DNA of 64,000 nucleotides from Phenylobacterium montanum (lineage in GTDB: Bacteria > Pseudomonadota > Alphaproteobacteria > Caulobacterales > Caulobacteraceae): positions 3,752,501 through 3,816,500 of the forward strand of contig NZ_CP073078.1 of NCBI RefSeq assembly GCF_018135625.1, given 5' to 3'. Below are positions 9,049 through 16,095 of the stretch, in pieces. Each line of letters starts with the position of its first letter. Position 1 is the first letter of the stretch. Below the pieces are notes generated by a model. That model worked only from the letters and a program-made list of their open reading frames with translations, did not search any database and was not told the origin of the DNA. Made by a program: the position numbers and the translations under genes.

Positions 9049-9366
9049 ATGTAGGCCCCTCCGAGGGTACGCCGGCCCGAATGTCCGCCGGCGCTTTCAA
9101 CTATGATGTGTCTCGGCCCATGGTTCGGGCGCGATTGGGCCGGGAGAGTAGAAATTTGGCCTGGACGGTCAATGCTCGCAGGCCGCGCCGATGCAGATCA
9201 TTACCTGCATGTCACTTTCGCGACACAGTGCCTTCGAACTTGGAAAATCCTGCCTCGCCTTGCCCTCGATCTCGTCATATTAGGGCGGAAACGGTCGTCC
9301 TTTCGCCATTATGAGCGCTATCGATGCCCGAACCTGAGCGGCTGTAGCCATGAATGGAGCGTTTTG
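9049..9366. other. Divergent intergenic region
   Basis: This 318-bp gap holds the leader of the leftward receptor gene (GGAGGGG just before its ATG) and the promoter of the rightward secreted-protein gene. It contains CGGCCCA (9114-9120) paired with TGGGCCG further right, and the ATGCAG/CTGCAT repeat listed separately. No small ORF or RNA gene could be supported. Confidence 0.35.
9191..9210. promoter_or_regulatory. ATGCAG-N8-CTGCAT inverted repeat upstream of the receptor gene
   Basis: A 20-bp near-palindrome with perfect 6-bp arms lies about 145 bp upstream of the TonB-dependent receptor start. Partial symmetry continues into the spacer. It resembles a dimeric repressor or activator site. 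The cognate regulator is not identifiable. Confidence 0.35.
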
Positions 9367-9906
9367 ATGGCCCGACTTCGGCATTTTTGTCTGGCGATGG
9401 CCGGCGTGGCGGGCGGATCCGCGATTCTGCTTGCCGCGCCTGGGGCCGGCGCCGCTGGTGCAGACCGTGCCCAGGTGCTGAAATCGCTGGTCGACTGCCG
9501 GGGTATTGCGGACAGCGCCGCGCGCCTCGCCTGCTACGACAAGGCGGCGGCGGATATCGACAAGGCCGAGGCCGGCGGCGACATCGTGGTGGTGGACCGC
9601 CAGCAGGCCCGGGCCGCCCGCCGCCAGGCCTTCGGCTTCAACCTGCCGACCCTGTCGATCTTCGACAAGGCGGCGACCAAGGAGGAACTGAACGCCATTG
9701 ATGGCAAGGTCGCCTCGGCCGGCCATGACGCGACCGGCCGCTGGGTGATCTCCCTGGAGGACGGATCGGTCTGGCATGAGATCGGCGACCAGGAGCCGAA
9801 CCTCGACCCGCGCCCGGGCAAGGCGGCTCATATCAGCCGCGGCTCCCTGGGTAGCTATTTCATCAAGATCGACGGCGTCTCGACCCGGGTGAAGCGGGAC
9901 CAATAG
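9367..9906 (+). CDS. Secreted conserved protein with CRGIADSAARLACYD motif
   Basis: A 179-residue exported protein of unknown function. Residues 1-31 form a Sec signal peptide (MARLRHFCLAMAGVAGGSAI...). The mature N-terminus carries the pattern C-x(10)-RLACYDKA, a two-cysteine motif widespread in small proteobacterial envelope proteins whose cysteines could form a disulfide. The C-terminal half (KVASAGHDATGRWVISLEDG) looks like a small beta-barrel. The ATG at 9367 was chosen over the longer frame from 9103 because the upstream extension is low-complexity shadow and GGAG precedes this ATG. Its role is unknown. Confidence 0.7.
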   Translation: MARLRHFCLAMAGVAGGSAILLAAPGAGAAGADRAQVLKSLVDCRGIADSAARLACYDKAAADIDKAEAGGDIVVVDRQQARAARRQAFGFNLPTLSIFDKAATKEELNAIDGKVASAGHDATGRWVISLEDGSVWHEIGDQEPNLDPRPGKAAHISRGSLGSYFIKIDGVSTRVKRDQ

Positions 9907-9912
9907 CCGGCT

Positions 9913-10224
9913 TCAGTCCTCCGCCGCCCGCGGCTTGCGCTGACCAAATCGTCGCCCGGGCCGGGGTTCGCCCTTGGCCTTGGCGGTGATCTCCTTGAGC
10001 TTGACCGCCTGCAGCATCGACAGCGGCTGGGCCGGCGCGCCCTTGTCCGGGTCGGCGAAGGCGCGGCCGTAGGTCTTCACCCGGTCCTCGACTGAGCCCA
10101 GGAACTCGCCTTCCCATTCGCTCAACTCGACCCCGGCGCGCGCGGCCAGCCGCCGGGCCTTGCGCAGTGCGTTCAGCGCCGCGCGCTTGGCCTTTTCTCT
10201 ATGATCTGGAAGCTTGGACTTCAC
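9913..10224 (-). CDS. Basic conserved protein coupled to gapR
   Basis: A 103-residue protein rich in Lys and Arg at both ends, with no signal or membrane segment. It starts with GTG at 10224, sharing the four bases GTGA with the gapR stop, so it is translationally coupled to gapR. The middle (GVELSEWEGEFLGSVEDRVKTYGRAFADPDKG) is acidic-amphipathic; the tail (GEPRPGRRFGQRKPRAAE) is strongly basic and could bind nucleic acid. I recognise no named family. The coupling to a nucleoid protein makes a DNA-related role plausible but unproven. Confidence 0.65.
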   Translation of the reverse strand: MKSKLPDHREKAKRAALNALRKARRLAARAGVELSEWEGEFLGSVEDRVKTYGRAFADPDKGAPAQPLSMLQAVKLKEITAKAKGEPRPGRRFGQRKPRAAED

Positions 10225-10487
10225 AGACCCCCGATCGCCGACAGATAGAGGTCGATCAGCGCCTCTTCCTCCTGGCGCTTGGCCTTGTCCTGCTTGCGCA
10301 TGCGTACGACCTTGCGCAGCACCTTGGTGTCGAAGCCGTTGCCCTTGGCCTCGGCATAGACCTCCTTCAGGTCGTTCTGCACCGCGGCCTTGTCCTCCTC
10401 CAGCCGCTCGATGCGCTCGATGATGCTCTTCAGCTGGCTCTGGGCCGTGGCGTTGAGGACGTCGATTTCGGAGGAATCATCGGCCAT
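10221..10487 (-). CDS. gapR: GapR nucleoid-associated protein (DUF2312)
   Basis: An 88-residue DNA-binding protein. The sequence matches the DUF2312/GapR pattern: an N-terminal TAQSQLKSIIERIERLEEDKAA helix, the central VYAEAKGNGFDTKVLRKVVRMRKQD segment, and the end ALIDLYLSAIGGL. In Caulobacter, GapR forms clamp-like tetramers on overtwisted AT-rich DNA ahead of forks and polymerases and helps topoisomerases. The ATG at 10487 has no clear Shine-Dalgarno, so the message may be leaderless. A basic protein gene is coupled downstream through GTGA. Confidence 0.88.
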   Translation of the reverse strand: MADDSSEIDVLNATAQSQLKSIIERIERLEEDKAAVQNDLKEVYAEAKGNGFDTKVLRKVVRMRKQDKAKRQEEEALIDLYLSAIGGL

Positions 10488-10581
10488 GGGAGGTGCGGTC
10501 TTTCACTGTAGAGGTGGTCCAAAGAGCGGCGGACCCTAGAGGGTTTTTTTGGCGGCGGGAATTGCGGCGAAGGCGAAAATT

Positions 10582-11196
10582 TCAGAGCAGGCCATGGGCT
10601 TCGAGCGCGGGGCGCAAGGCGGCCGGGTCGGCGAAGTGGTGAGTCGCAAAACCCATCGCCGCGGCGCTCTCGATGTTGGCCGCGCTGTCGTCGACGAACA
10701 AAAGGCTCTCGGCCGGGCGGCCGATCCGCTCCAGCGCCAGGGCGAACAGGCGCGGGTCGGGCTTGATGAGGCCGTGCTCGCCCGAGACCACGATCACCGC
10801 CAGATGCCGGAAGGCCGGGTCCATGGCAAAAGTGCCTGGCGCGGTCTCGACGCTCATGTTGGTCAGGCCGAACTGGGGCACGCCACGCGCCGCTAGGGCT
10901 TCGATGGCCCCCGTCGTCTCGGCGACCGGGCCGGAGAACATCTCCCACCAGCGGTCGTTCCAGGCGGCGATGGTCTCGGCGTGTTCGGGAAACTGCGCCG
11001 CCAGCAGGGCCACGCCCTCGGCCATCGGCCGGCCGCGGTCGTGCTCGATGTGCCACGCTGGGGTGCAGACCTCGGCCAGGAAGCGCTCACGCTCGGCCGA
11101 GTCAGGGAATATCTTGGAATAGAGGGTGCGCGGATCCCAACGCACGATCACATTGCCGACGTCCCACAGGACGCCGGTCGGACGCTTGCTCACCAA
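10582..11196 (-). CDS. HAD-superfamily hydrolase (subfamily IA)
   Basis: A 204-residue cytosolic phosphatase-like enzyme. HAD motif I is the GVLWDVGNVIVRWD segment with nucleophile Asp12; motif II is the Ser/Thr in GLTNMS near 114-119; motif III/IV are Lys in LIKPDP and the acidic LLFVDDSAANI. The second motif-I position is Gly-Asn instead of the common Asp-Gly, as in the FDxGNV group of haloacid-dehalogenase/glucose-phosphatase-like members. Substrate is unknown. It lies 16 bases after rpmJ on the same strand and may be read from the same promoter. Confidence 0.8.
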   Translation of the reverse strand: MVSKRPTGVLWDVGNVIVRWDPRTLYSKIFPDSAERERFLAEVCTPAWHIEHDRGRPMAEGVALLAAQFPEHAETIAAWNDRWWEMFSGPVAETTGAIEALAARGVPQFGLTNMSVETAPGTFAMDPAFRHLAVIVVSGEHGLIKPDPRLFALALERIGRPAESLLFVDDSAANIESAAAMGFATHHFADPAALRPALEAHGLL

Positions 11197-11212
11197 AGCC
11201 CGAGGGCCTGGA

Positions 11213-11338
11213 TCAGCCCTGCTTGGCCTTGAAGCGCGGGTCGGTCTTGTTGATCACGTAGACGCGGCCCTTGCGACGCACCAGCTTGCAATCGCGGTGG
11301 CGGGTCTTGAGCGACTTGAGCGAGCTGCGAACCTTCAT
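11213..11338 (-). CDS. rpmJ: 50S ribosomal protein L36
   Basis: A 41-residue large-subunit protein beginning at ATG 11338 with [17 protein letters not shown] and ending [11 protein letters not shown] longer reading from 11491 adds only shadow sequence. It is the zinc-free (C-minus) L36 type: just one of the Cys/His ligands of the zinc ribbon remains (HRDC). This form is normal in many alphaproteobacteria. The strongly basic composition and length are diagnostic. Confidence 0.93.
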   Translation of the reverse strand: MKVRSSLKSLKTRHRDCKLVRRKGRVYVINKTDPRFKAKQG

Positions 11339-11509
11339 GGCGGTCTCTTCGGCGGCGGGTGCGGGGCGGCGCGCCCACCTCCCGTGTGAATTGGAGCGCG
11401 GGCGTATAGGCGGCTTGGGCTTCGGAGTCAATTCCGCGCGCGAATTCCTTGACCGGTAAAGGGCGAAACCCGGTTTCGCAACCGCCGGCAAGTCTCTAGA
11501 TTCAACCGC

Positions 11510-12787
11510 ATGGACCGGCGCATGTTCCTGTTGCTCACCCTGGCCGGCGCGGCCGACCCTGGCGGGCTTCCCCCGCCGCTGGGGCCTGCGCCCACAGCGC
11601 CGGACACCCGCATCAACGCCCCGGACCCCACTGGCGACAGCGCCTTCGACGCCTGGCGGTCACAGTTCATGGTCCGCGCCCTGGCCGAGGGCCTGCCGGT
11701 CGACGTGCTGGCCCGCGAGTTCGAGGGCCTGACGCCCGACCCCCGCATCCGCGCCCTGGAGACGCGCCAGCCGGAATTCTCCAAGCCGCTCGGCGACTAT
11801 GTGCGCGGAATCGTCACCGAGGATCGGGTCGAGACCGGCCGGCGCAAGCTGGCGGAGCTCTCCTGGCTGCCCGAGGTCGAGCGCCGCTACGGCGTGCCGG
11901 CCGAGATCCTTCTGGCCATATGGGCGGTGGAGACCAGCTTCGGCCAGATCCAGGGGGACTATGACGCCCTGCGCTCCCTGGCCACTCTGGCCGCCAGCGG
12001 CCGCCGCGCCGACTGGGCCGAGACACAGCTTCTGGCGGTGTTCCAGATCATCGCCGACGGCGACGCCACCCGCGCGCAGCTCCGCGGCTCGTGGACCGGC
12101 GCCCTTGGCCAGCCCCAGTTCGAGCCGACGCAATATCTCTCCACCGCGGTGCATCTGAGCGGCGACGGCCGGCCGGACATCTGGACCTCGGCCGAGGATT
12201 CCCTGGCCTCGGCGGCCAATCTGCTGGCCAAGGCCGGCTGGAAGCCGGGCGAGCTGTGGGCGCGGGAGATGACCCTGCCCGAGGGTTTCGACTACGGCTT
12301 GGCCGAAGGGCCGGCCCAGCCGCTGGAGGCGTGGGCCAAGCTCGGTCTGCGAACGACCGACGGCGCGGCCTGGAGCAAGGCGGACGCGGCCGAAAACGCG
12401 GTGTTGCTGGTCCCGGTGGGCGCCAAGGGGCCGGCCTTCCTGGCCCTGCCGAACCATTTCGTCATCCGGGCCTACAACAACGCCCTGGCCTACGCCCTGG
12501 CCGTGGGCCTCCTGGCCGACCGCATCGCCGGCCGCGCCCCGGTGCTGGCGGCCTGGCCGCCCGAGACGCCCCTGTCCCTGGCCGACCGCAGCGACGCCCA
12601 GACCGCCCTGGCTCGCCTCGGCTTCGACGCCGGCGCCGCCGACGGCCTGATCGGCGCCCGCACCCGCGCTGCGCTCCGGGCCTGGCAAAAGGCCCGCGGC
12701 CTGCCGGCGGACGGCTATCTGTCGATCGAGCTGGTGCAACGGCTACGGGCCGAGGCGGGGGCTTCGGCCCCTGCGCCCCCGGCTTAA
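11510..12787 (+). CDS. Lytic murein transglycosylase, MltB family, with peptidoglycan-binding domain
   Basis: A 425-residue envelope enzyme that cleaves peptidoglycan glycan strands to 1,6-anhydro ends. A short hydrophobic N-terminus ([11 protein letters not shown]) suggests export, with no clear lipobox. The SLT/MltB domain covers about 45-340; the catalytic Glu is E141 in [10 protein letters not shown], followed by [14 protein letters not shown] peptidoglycan-binding PGB_1 domain lies at about 355-412 ([20 protein letters not shown]). ATG 11510 has no Shine-Dalgarno; ATG 11522 is an alternative. Its stop overlaps that of the convergent MFS gene through a shared TTAA. Confidence 0.88.
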   Translation: MDRRMFLLLTLAGAADPGGLPPPLGPAPTAPDTRINAPDPTGDSAFDAWRSQFMVRALAEGLPVDVLAREFEGLTPDPRIRALETRQPEFSKPLGDYVRGIVTEDRVETGRRKLAELSWLPEVERRYGVPAEILLAIWAVETSFGQIQGDYDALRSLATLAASGRRADWAETQLLAVFQIIADGDATRAQLRGSWTGALGQPQFEPTQYLSTAVHLSGDGRPDIWTSAEDSLASAANLLAKAGWKPGELWAREMTLPEGFDYGLAEGPAQPLEAWAKLGLRTTDGAAWSKADAAENAVLLVPVGAKGPAFLALPNHFVIRAYNNALAYALAVGLLADRIAGRAPVLAAWPPETPLSLADRSDAQTALARLGFDAGAADGLIGARTRAALRAWQKARGLPADGYLSIELVQRLRAEAGASAPAPPA

Positions 12788-14157
12788 GCGCTTCCCGCCT
12801 CTTCGCTCTTTTCCAGGATCGAGATGGTCGCCTCGTCCTCGCTGGTGGCGGCTTCGCCGGCGCGGCGCAGGGCGCCGTTGGAATAGGCGAACACCGCCAG
12901 GCCGACGAGCACGGCCGCACAGAGCAGGAAGGGCGCCGGCGGGACCATTTCGTATAGCTTCACGAACAGGGGCGCGAGCACGACATTGACCCCGTTGACC
13001 GCCGCGATCGCCCCGGCGGCGCGGGCCTGGTCCTCCTGCGGCACGGACAGAGACGCCCCGGCGGTGAAGCCGGGCCGGGCGAAGCTGAAGCCCAGGCTGC
13101 ACAGGGTGTAGGCCAGGACCACGGTCCAGTAGTCCGGGGCGAAGGCGGTGATCAGATTGCCCGCCGCGGCCAGGCAGACACCCCAGCGCAACAGGTGGCG
13201 CGGGCTCATGCGGAACATGCGGATCAGGCCCCACTGGGCCAGAAGCCCGGCGATGGCGCCCATCATCATGGCCATGCGGATATAGTTCAGCGCCGCCGAC
13301 GGGCTCTCGTGGGTCTTGTCGATGATCAAAAAGCCCAGGGTCTGGCCCATGGCCGTCTGGCAGACCGCGACCAGGAAGCCGTAGGCCAGGAACGGGACCA
13401 GCCGCGGGTCGCGCCAGAGGGCCTGGGGCTTCATCGGTGGGACGGGGTCCAACGCAAGGTGCGCGGGCTCCTTTCCCTTGGGTGGCGGCGCTCGCCGCTC
13501 CTCCGGCAGCCAGCGCACCACCGCCGCCAGCATGGCTACGGCCATCAGGGCGAAGGCCAGCATGGGGCCGGCCAGACCCACAATGGGCAGGACGAACAGG
13601 GTGGCGATCAGGGGGCCGATGATGGTGCCGAGGCCGAAGGCGCCGGCGAGCGTCGACATCCACTGGGTGCGCTCCTCGCGCGTGGTGCGCTCGGCCACAT
13701 AGGCCTGGGTCGCCGGGTTGGCGGCAGAGCCGAACAGGCCGAACTGGGCCCGCGCCAGAAGGAAAAAGACGAAGATGACCATGGGCGTCGCCAGGTGGCG
13801 AAGCCCGGCGCCGACCACGACGCTGCACAGCACCATGGACAGGGCGAAGCCGGCGAGGCCCAAGAGAATCAAGGGTTTGCGCCCGTGTCGGTCCGACGCC
13901 CTGGCCCAGATCGGCGAGCTGATCGCCCACAAAAGCGCCGACAGCGAGAAGATCGCCGCCACCATTGGGTCGGGTATGCCGATGGTGCGGCCGATCGCCG
14001 GCAGCACCGACTGCATGCCGGTATTGCCGACCGCGGTGATCACCGAGACGCAGAACAGGATGGCGAACGAGCGCGAGCGGACCTGGCCGTCGATCGACCC
14101 CGCCTCCGTAGCCGTTCCTCCCTGCGCCCCCGGCGGGAGCGTACTCGGCCTGTTCAT
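12784..14157 (-). CDS. MFS efflux transporter
   Basis: Inner-membrane major facilitator, 457 residues from ATG 14157 (471 if the upstream GTG 14199 is used). About 12 hydrophobic segments are visible in two halves, joined by a charged loop (EERRAPPPKGKEP). The loop between segments 2 and 3 has the family motif A-like WARASDRHGRKPLILLG. The overall look is of the drug:H+ antiporter (TetA-like) group, so export of a small organic compound is likely; the substrate is unknown. An acidic tail (TSEDEATISILEKSEEAG) ends the protein. No regulator lies next to it. Confidence 0.82.
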   Translation of the reverse strand: MNRPSTLPPGAQGGTATEAGSIDGQVRSRSFAILFCVSVITAVGNTGMQSVLPAIGRTIGIPDPMVAAIFSLSALLWAISSPIWARASDRHGRKPLILLGLAGFALSMVLCSVVVGAGLRHLATPMVIFVFFLLARAQFGLFGSAANPATQAYVAERTTREERTQWMSTLAGAFGLGTIIGPLIATLFVLPIVGLAGPMLAFALMAVAMLAAVVRWLPEERRAPPPKGKEPAHLALDPVPPMKPQALWRDPRLVPFLAYGFLVAVCQTAMGQTLGFLIIDKTHESPSAALNYIRMAMMMGAIAGLLAQWGLIRMFRMSPRHLLRWGVCLAAAGNLITAFAPDYWTVVLAYTLCSLGFSFARPGFTAGASLSVPQEDQARAAGAIAAVNGVNVVLAPLFVKLYEMVPPAPFLLCAAVLVGLAVFAYSNGALRRAGEAATSEDEATISILEKSEEAGSA

Positions 14158-14283
14158 GCCCTTGGCGCCATGATCCGCAGATACCCGCGCAAGCCGCACG
14201 TCGCAAACGCGGAATTAAGCAATAACGGCGATGCTCGCCGCGGCCAAAACGGGGCCAGAGTACGGGGACTGGCAAGCCTTACA

Positions 14284-15153
14284 ATGTTTCAGATCATCGG
14301 CATCGTAGTGCTGTTCGCCATGGTGTTCGGCAGCTTCATCATCTCCGGCGGCAAGATGGGGGTGATCATTGAGGCCGCCCCGCACGAGCTGATGGCCATC
14401 CTGGGCGCCGGCGTGGCTGCGTTCCTGATCTCGAACTCCATGGCCACCATCAAGGCCATGGGCAAGGGCTTCAGCAGCGCCTTCAAGGGCCCGAAGTGGA
14501 AGGCGCAGGACTACAGGGACCTGTTGTCCCTGCTGTTCCTCCTGACCAAGACCATGAAATCCAAGGGCGTGATCGCCCTGGAGAGCCACATCGAAAAGCC
14601 CAAAGAGAGCACGATCTTCTCGCGCTATCCCAAGCTGATGAGCGACCACTTCGCCATCGACTTCATCTGCGACACCCTGCGGATGATGACCATGAACCTG
14701 GAAGACCCGCACCAGGTCGAGGACGCGATGGAAAAGCAGCTGGAAAAGCACCATCACGAGGCGCTGGGCCCGTCGCACGCCCTGTCCAACCTGGCCGACG
14801 GCCTGCCGGCGCTCGGTATCGTCGCCGCCGTGCTGGGCGTCATCAAGACCATGGGCTCGATCACCGAGCCGCCGGAAGTCTTGGGCACCATGATCGGCGG
14901 GGCCCTGGTCGGCACCTTCCTCGGCGTTTTCCTGGCTTATGGCATGGTTGGGCCGATGGCCGCGCGAATGAAGGACGTGGTCGACGAGGAGAGCTCGTTC
15001 TACAAGATCATCCAGGCTGTTCTGGTCGCCCACCTGCACGGCAACGCCGCTCAGATTTCGGTCGAGATCGGCCGCGGCGGGGTGCCGAGCCCGGCTCAGC
15101 CGAGCTTCCTGGAGCTGGAAGAGGCGCTCAGCACCATCCCGGCCGAAGGCTGA
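14284..15153 (+). CDS. motA: Flagellar motor stator protein MotA
   Basis: A 289-residue inner-membrane subunit of the proton-driven flagellar stator. It starts at ATG 14284 with IIGIVVLFAMVFGSFIISGG, then a second membrane segment, a long cytoplasmic loop (residues about 60-170, including SRYPKLMSDHFAIDFI) and two more membrane segments with the conserved DGLPALGIVAAVLGVIKTMG and GTFLGVFLAYG motifs. A much longer frame from 13195 is antisense shadow of the MFS gene. motB, which must complete the stator, is not in this window. The pseB-pseC genes a few kb away fit a flagellar context. Confidence 0.93.
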   Translation: MFQIIGIVVLFAMVFGSFIISGGKMGVIIEAAPHELMAILGAGVAAFLISNSMATIKAMGKGFSSAFKGPKWKAQDYRDLLSLLFLLTKTMKSKGVIALESHIEKPKESTIFSRYPKLMSDHFAIDFICDTLRMMTMNLEDPHQVEDAMEKQLEKHHHEALGPSHALSNLADGLPALGIVAAVLGVIKTMGSITEPPEVLGTMIGGALVGTFLGVFLAYGMVGPMAARMKDVVDEESSFYKIIQAVLVAHLHGNAAQISVEIGRGGVPSPAQPSFLELEEALSTIPAEG

Positions 15154-15449
15154 TATCGCGGCGCTGGCCCGGCCGGCGCTGCTCCATTCTTCGGGAACGT
15201 CAGCCGCCCCTGGGAACCCCGGGGCGTTTCAGGCGCTTGTCAGCCGGTGCGCGCCGAAAATTGGCGGGATCGGCGGCCGAAGGTTCACAGTGATCACGGG
15301 CTCGTGAACTTGGTGCTTGCCCTTCTCGCAGATGAAGGCATATTCAACTTCAGCGCACGTGGGCGCGCCGATCCGTCGCAGGTCCTTGGCCTTCGCCGGA
15401 GCGACGGGTTTGCGGTCCGGCGCATAAACCTCCTAGAGGGACCTGGGAC
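15154..15449. other. Intergenic region between motA and the lipoprotein pair
   Basis: About 296 bp. It contains an imperfect GC-rich hairpin (CGCCCC-TGG ... CC-GGGGCG, about 15204-15226) followed by TTTC that could end motA transcription. The rest should contain the promoter of the first lipoprotein gene; CATAAACC at 15422-15429 may be part of a -10 region but no -35 was convincing. No ORF of conserved appearance was found. Confidence 0.35.
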
Positions 15450-15680
15450 ATGACCTCCGACACGCTTCGTAAGATCCTCGTCGCCGGCGCCGCCGTCGCC
15501 GCTCTTTCGGTCGCCGCCTGCAAGAAGCCGGAAGCTCCGGCTGCTTCGGAAGCCGCCGCCTCGGAAGCCGCCGCCGCGGCTTCGGACGCCAGCGCCGCCG
15601 CCTCTTCGGCCGCCGCCGCTTCGTCGGCCGCCGCCGACGCCTCGGCCGCCGCCATGTCGGCTGCTCCGGCCAACAAGTAA
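15450..15680 (+). CDS. Small Ala/Ser-rich lipoprotein, copy 1
   Basis: A 76-residue predicted lipoprotein. The signal has Arg-Lys at 7-8, a hydrophobic core, and a lipobox LSVAAC with lipidated Cys24. The mature 53 residues begin CKKPEAP and are almost only Ala, Ser, Glu and Asp in short SEAAA/SDASAA/SSAAA units, ending in APANK. The body is probably a long single helix. A paralogue with the same start and same end follows after 77 bp, and a strong terminator lies between. Function is unknown. The mature size and C-terminal Lys resemble Braun lipoprotein, but there is no clear heptad pattern. Confidence 0.75.
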   Translation: MTSDTLRKILVAGAAVAALSVAACKKPEAPAASEAAASEAAAAASDASAAASSAAAASSAAADASAAAMSAAPANK

Positions 15681-15706
15681 GGCCTAACAGCCACAGTTCG
15701 CGTAAG

Positions 15707-15738
15707 GGGCCGTCCTGTCCTGGGCGGCCCTAGTTTTT
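15707..15738 (+). terminator. Intrinsic terminator between the two lipoprotein genes
   Basis: A 9-bp stem GGGCCGTCC / GGGCGGCCC (one G-U pair), loop TGTCCT, followed by TAGTTTTT. It lies 27 bases after the stop of copy 1, so the second copy probably has its own promoter or depends on read-through. Confidence 0.8.
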
Positions 15739-15757
15739 AGCAAGGGACCTTAAGCTC

Positions 15758-16003
15758 ATGACCTCCGATATGCTCCGCAAGATTCTCCTGGCTGGCGCCG
15801 CTGTCGCCGCCCTGTCCGTCGGCGCCTGCAACAAGAAGCCGGCCGACGCCGCCGCCTCCGACTCGGCGGCCGCCGCTTCGGACGCCGCCGCCGCCGCGAC
15901 CGCCGCTTCGGACGCCGCCGTGGCCGCCTCGGCCGCCGCCGCCGCCTCTTCGACCGCCGCCGACGCTTCGGCTGCTTCGTCGGCTGCGCCCGCCAACAAG
16001 TAA
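15758..16003 (+). CDS. Small Ala/Ser-rich lipoprotein, copy 2
   Basis: An 81-residue paralogue of the preceding gene. The first 20 residues are almost the same (MTSDMLRKILLAG...), the lipobox is LSVGAC with Cys24, and the mature 58-residue chain starts CNKKPAD and ends APANK. The Ala/Ser/Asp body has diverged by gain and loss of short units (SDAAAAAT, SDAAVAAS). It is followed by its own strong terminator. The pair arose by tandem duplication of the whole gene, because DNA similarity includes the start region. Likely an abundant envelope lipoprotein; role unknown. Confidence 0.75.
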   Translation: MTSDMLRKILLAGAAVAALSVGACNKKPADAAASDSAAAASDAAAAATAASDAAVAASAAAAASSTAADASAASSAAPANK

Positions 16004-16032
16004 GATCAGCCTTCTTCAGGCTATCTCGGAAG

Positions 16033-16059
16033 AGGCCGCCCAGCCGGGCGGCCTTTTTT
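16033..16059 (+). terminator. Intrinsic terminator after lipoprotein copy 2
   Basis: Perfect 9-bp stem AGGCCGCCC / GGGCGGCCT with loop AGCC, followed by a run of six T (last stem T included). A textbook rho-independent terminator 30 bases after the stop. Confidence 0.88.
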
Positions 16060-16095
16060 GCGTTCTGAACGCGCGATTTGCGGCTATCAGGCGCC

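Noticed and set aside
10501-10550. Possible plus-strand sRNA ending in seven T before 10551
   Set aside because: The preceding hairpin (GGTCC ... GGACC) is short and no promoter could be seen; too weak to list as a gene.
11339-11491. Longer form of L36 starting at 11491
   Set aside because: The extra 51 residues are not ribosomal-protein-like; the 41-residue form is the family length.
13195-14283. Long N-terminal extension of motA (frame open from 13195)
   Set aside because: The upstream part is antisense to the MFS gene and has no MotA homology; the protein clearly begins with the membrane segment at ATG 14284.
15450-16003. Ala-rich repeats as a possible CRISPR or microsatellite array
   Set aside because: The repetition follows codons (GCC/GCG/TCG) in two signal-bearing ORFs with a lipobox; there are no regular spacers.
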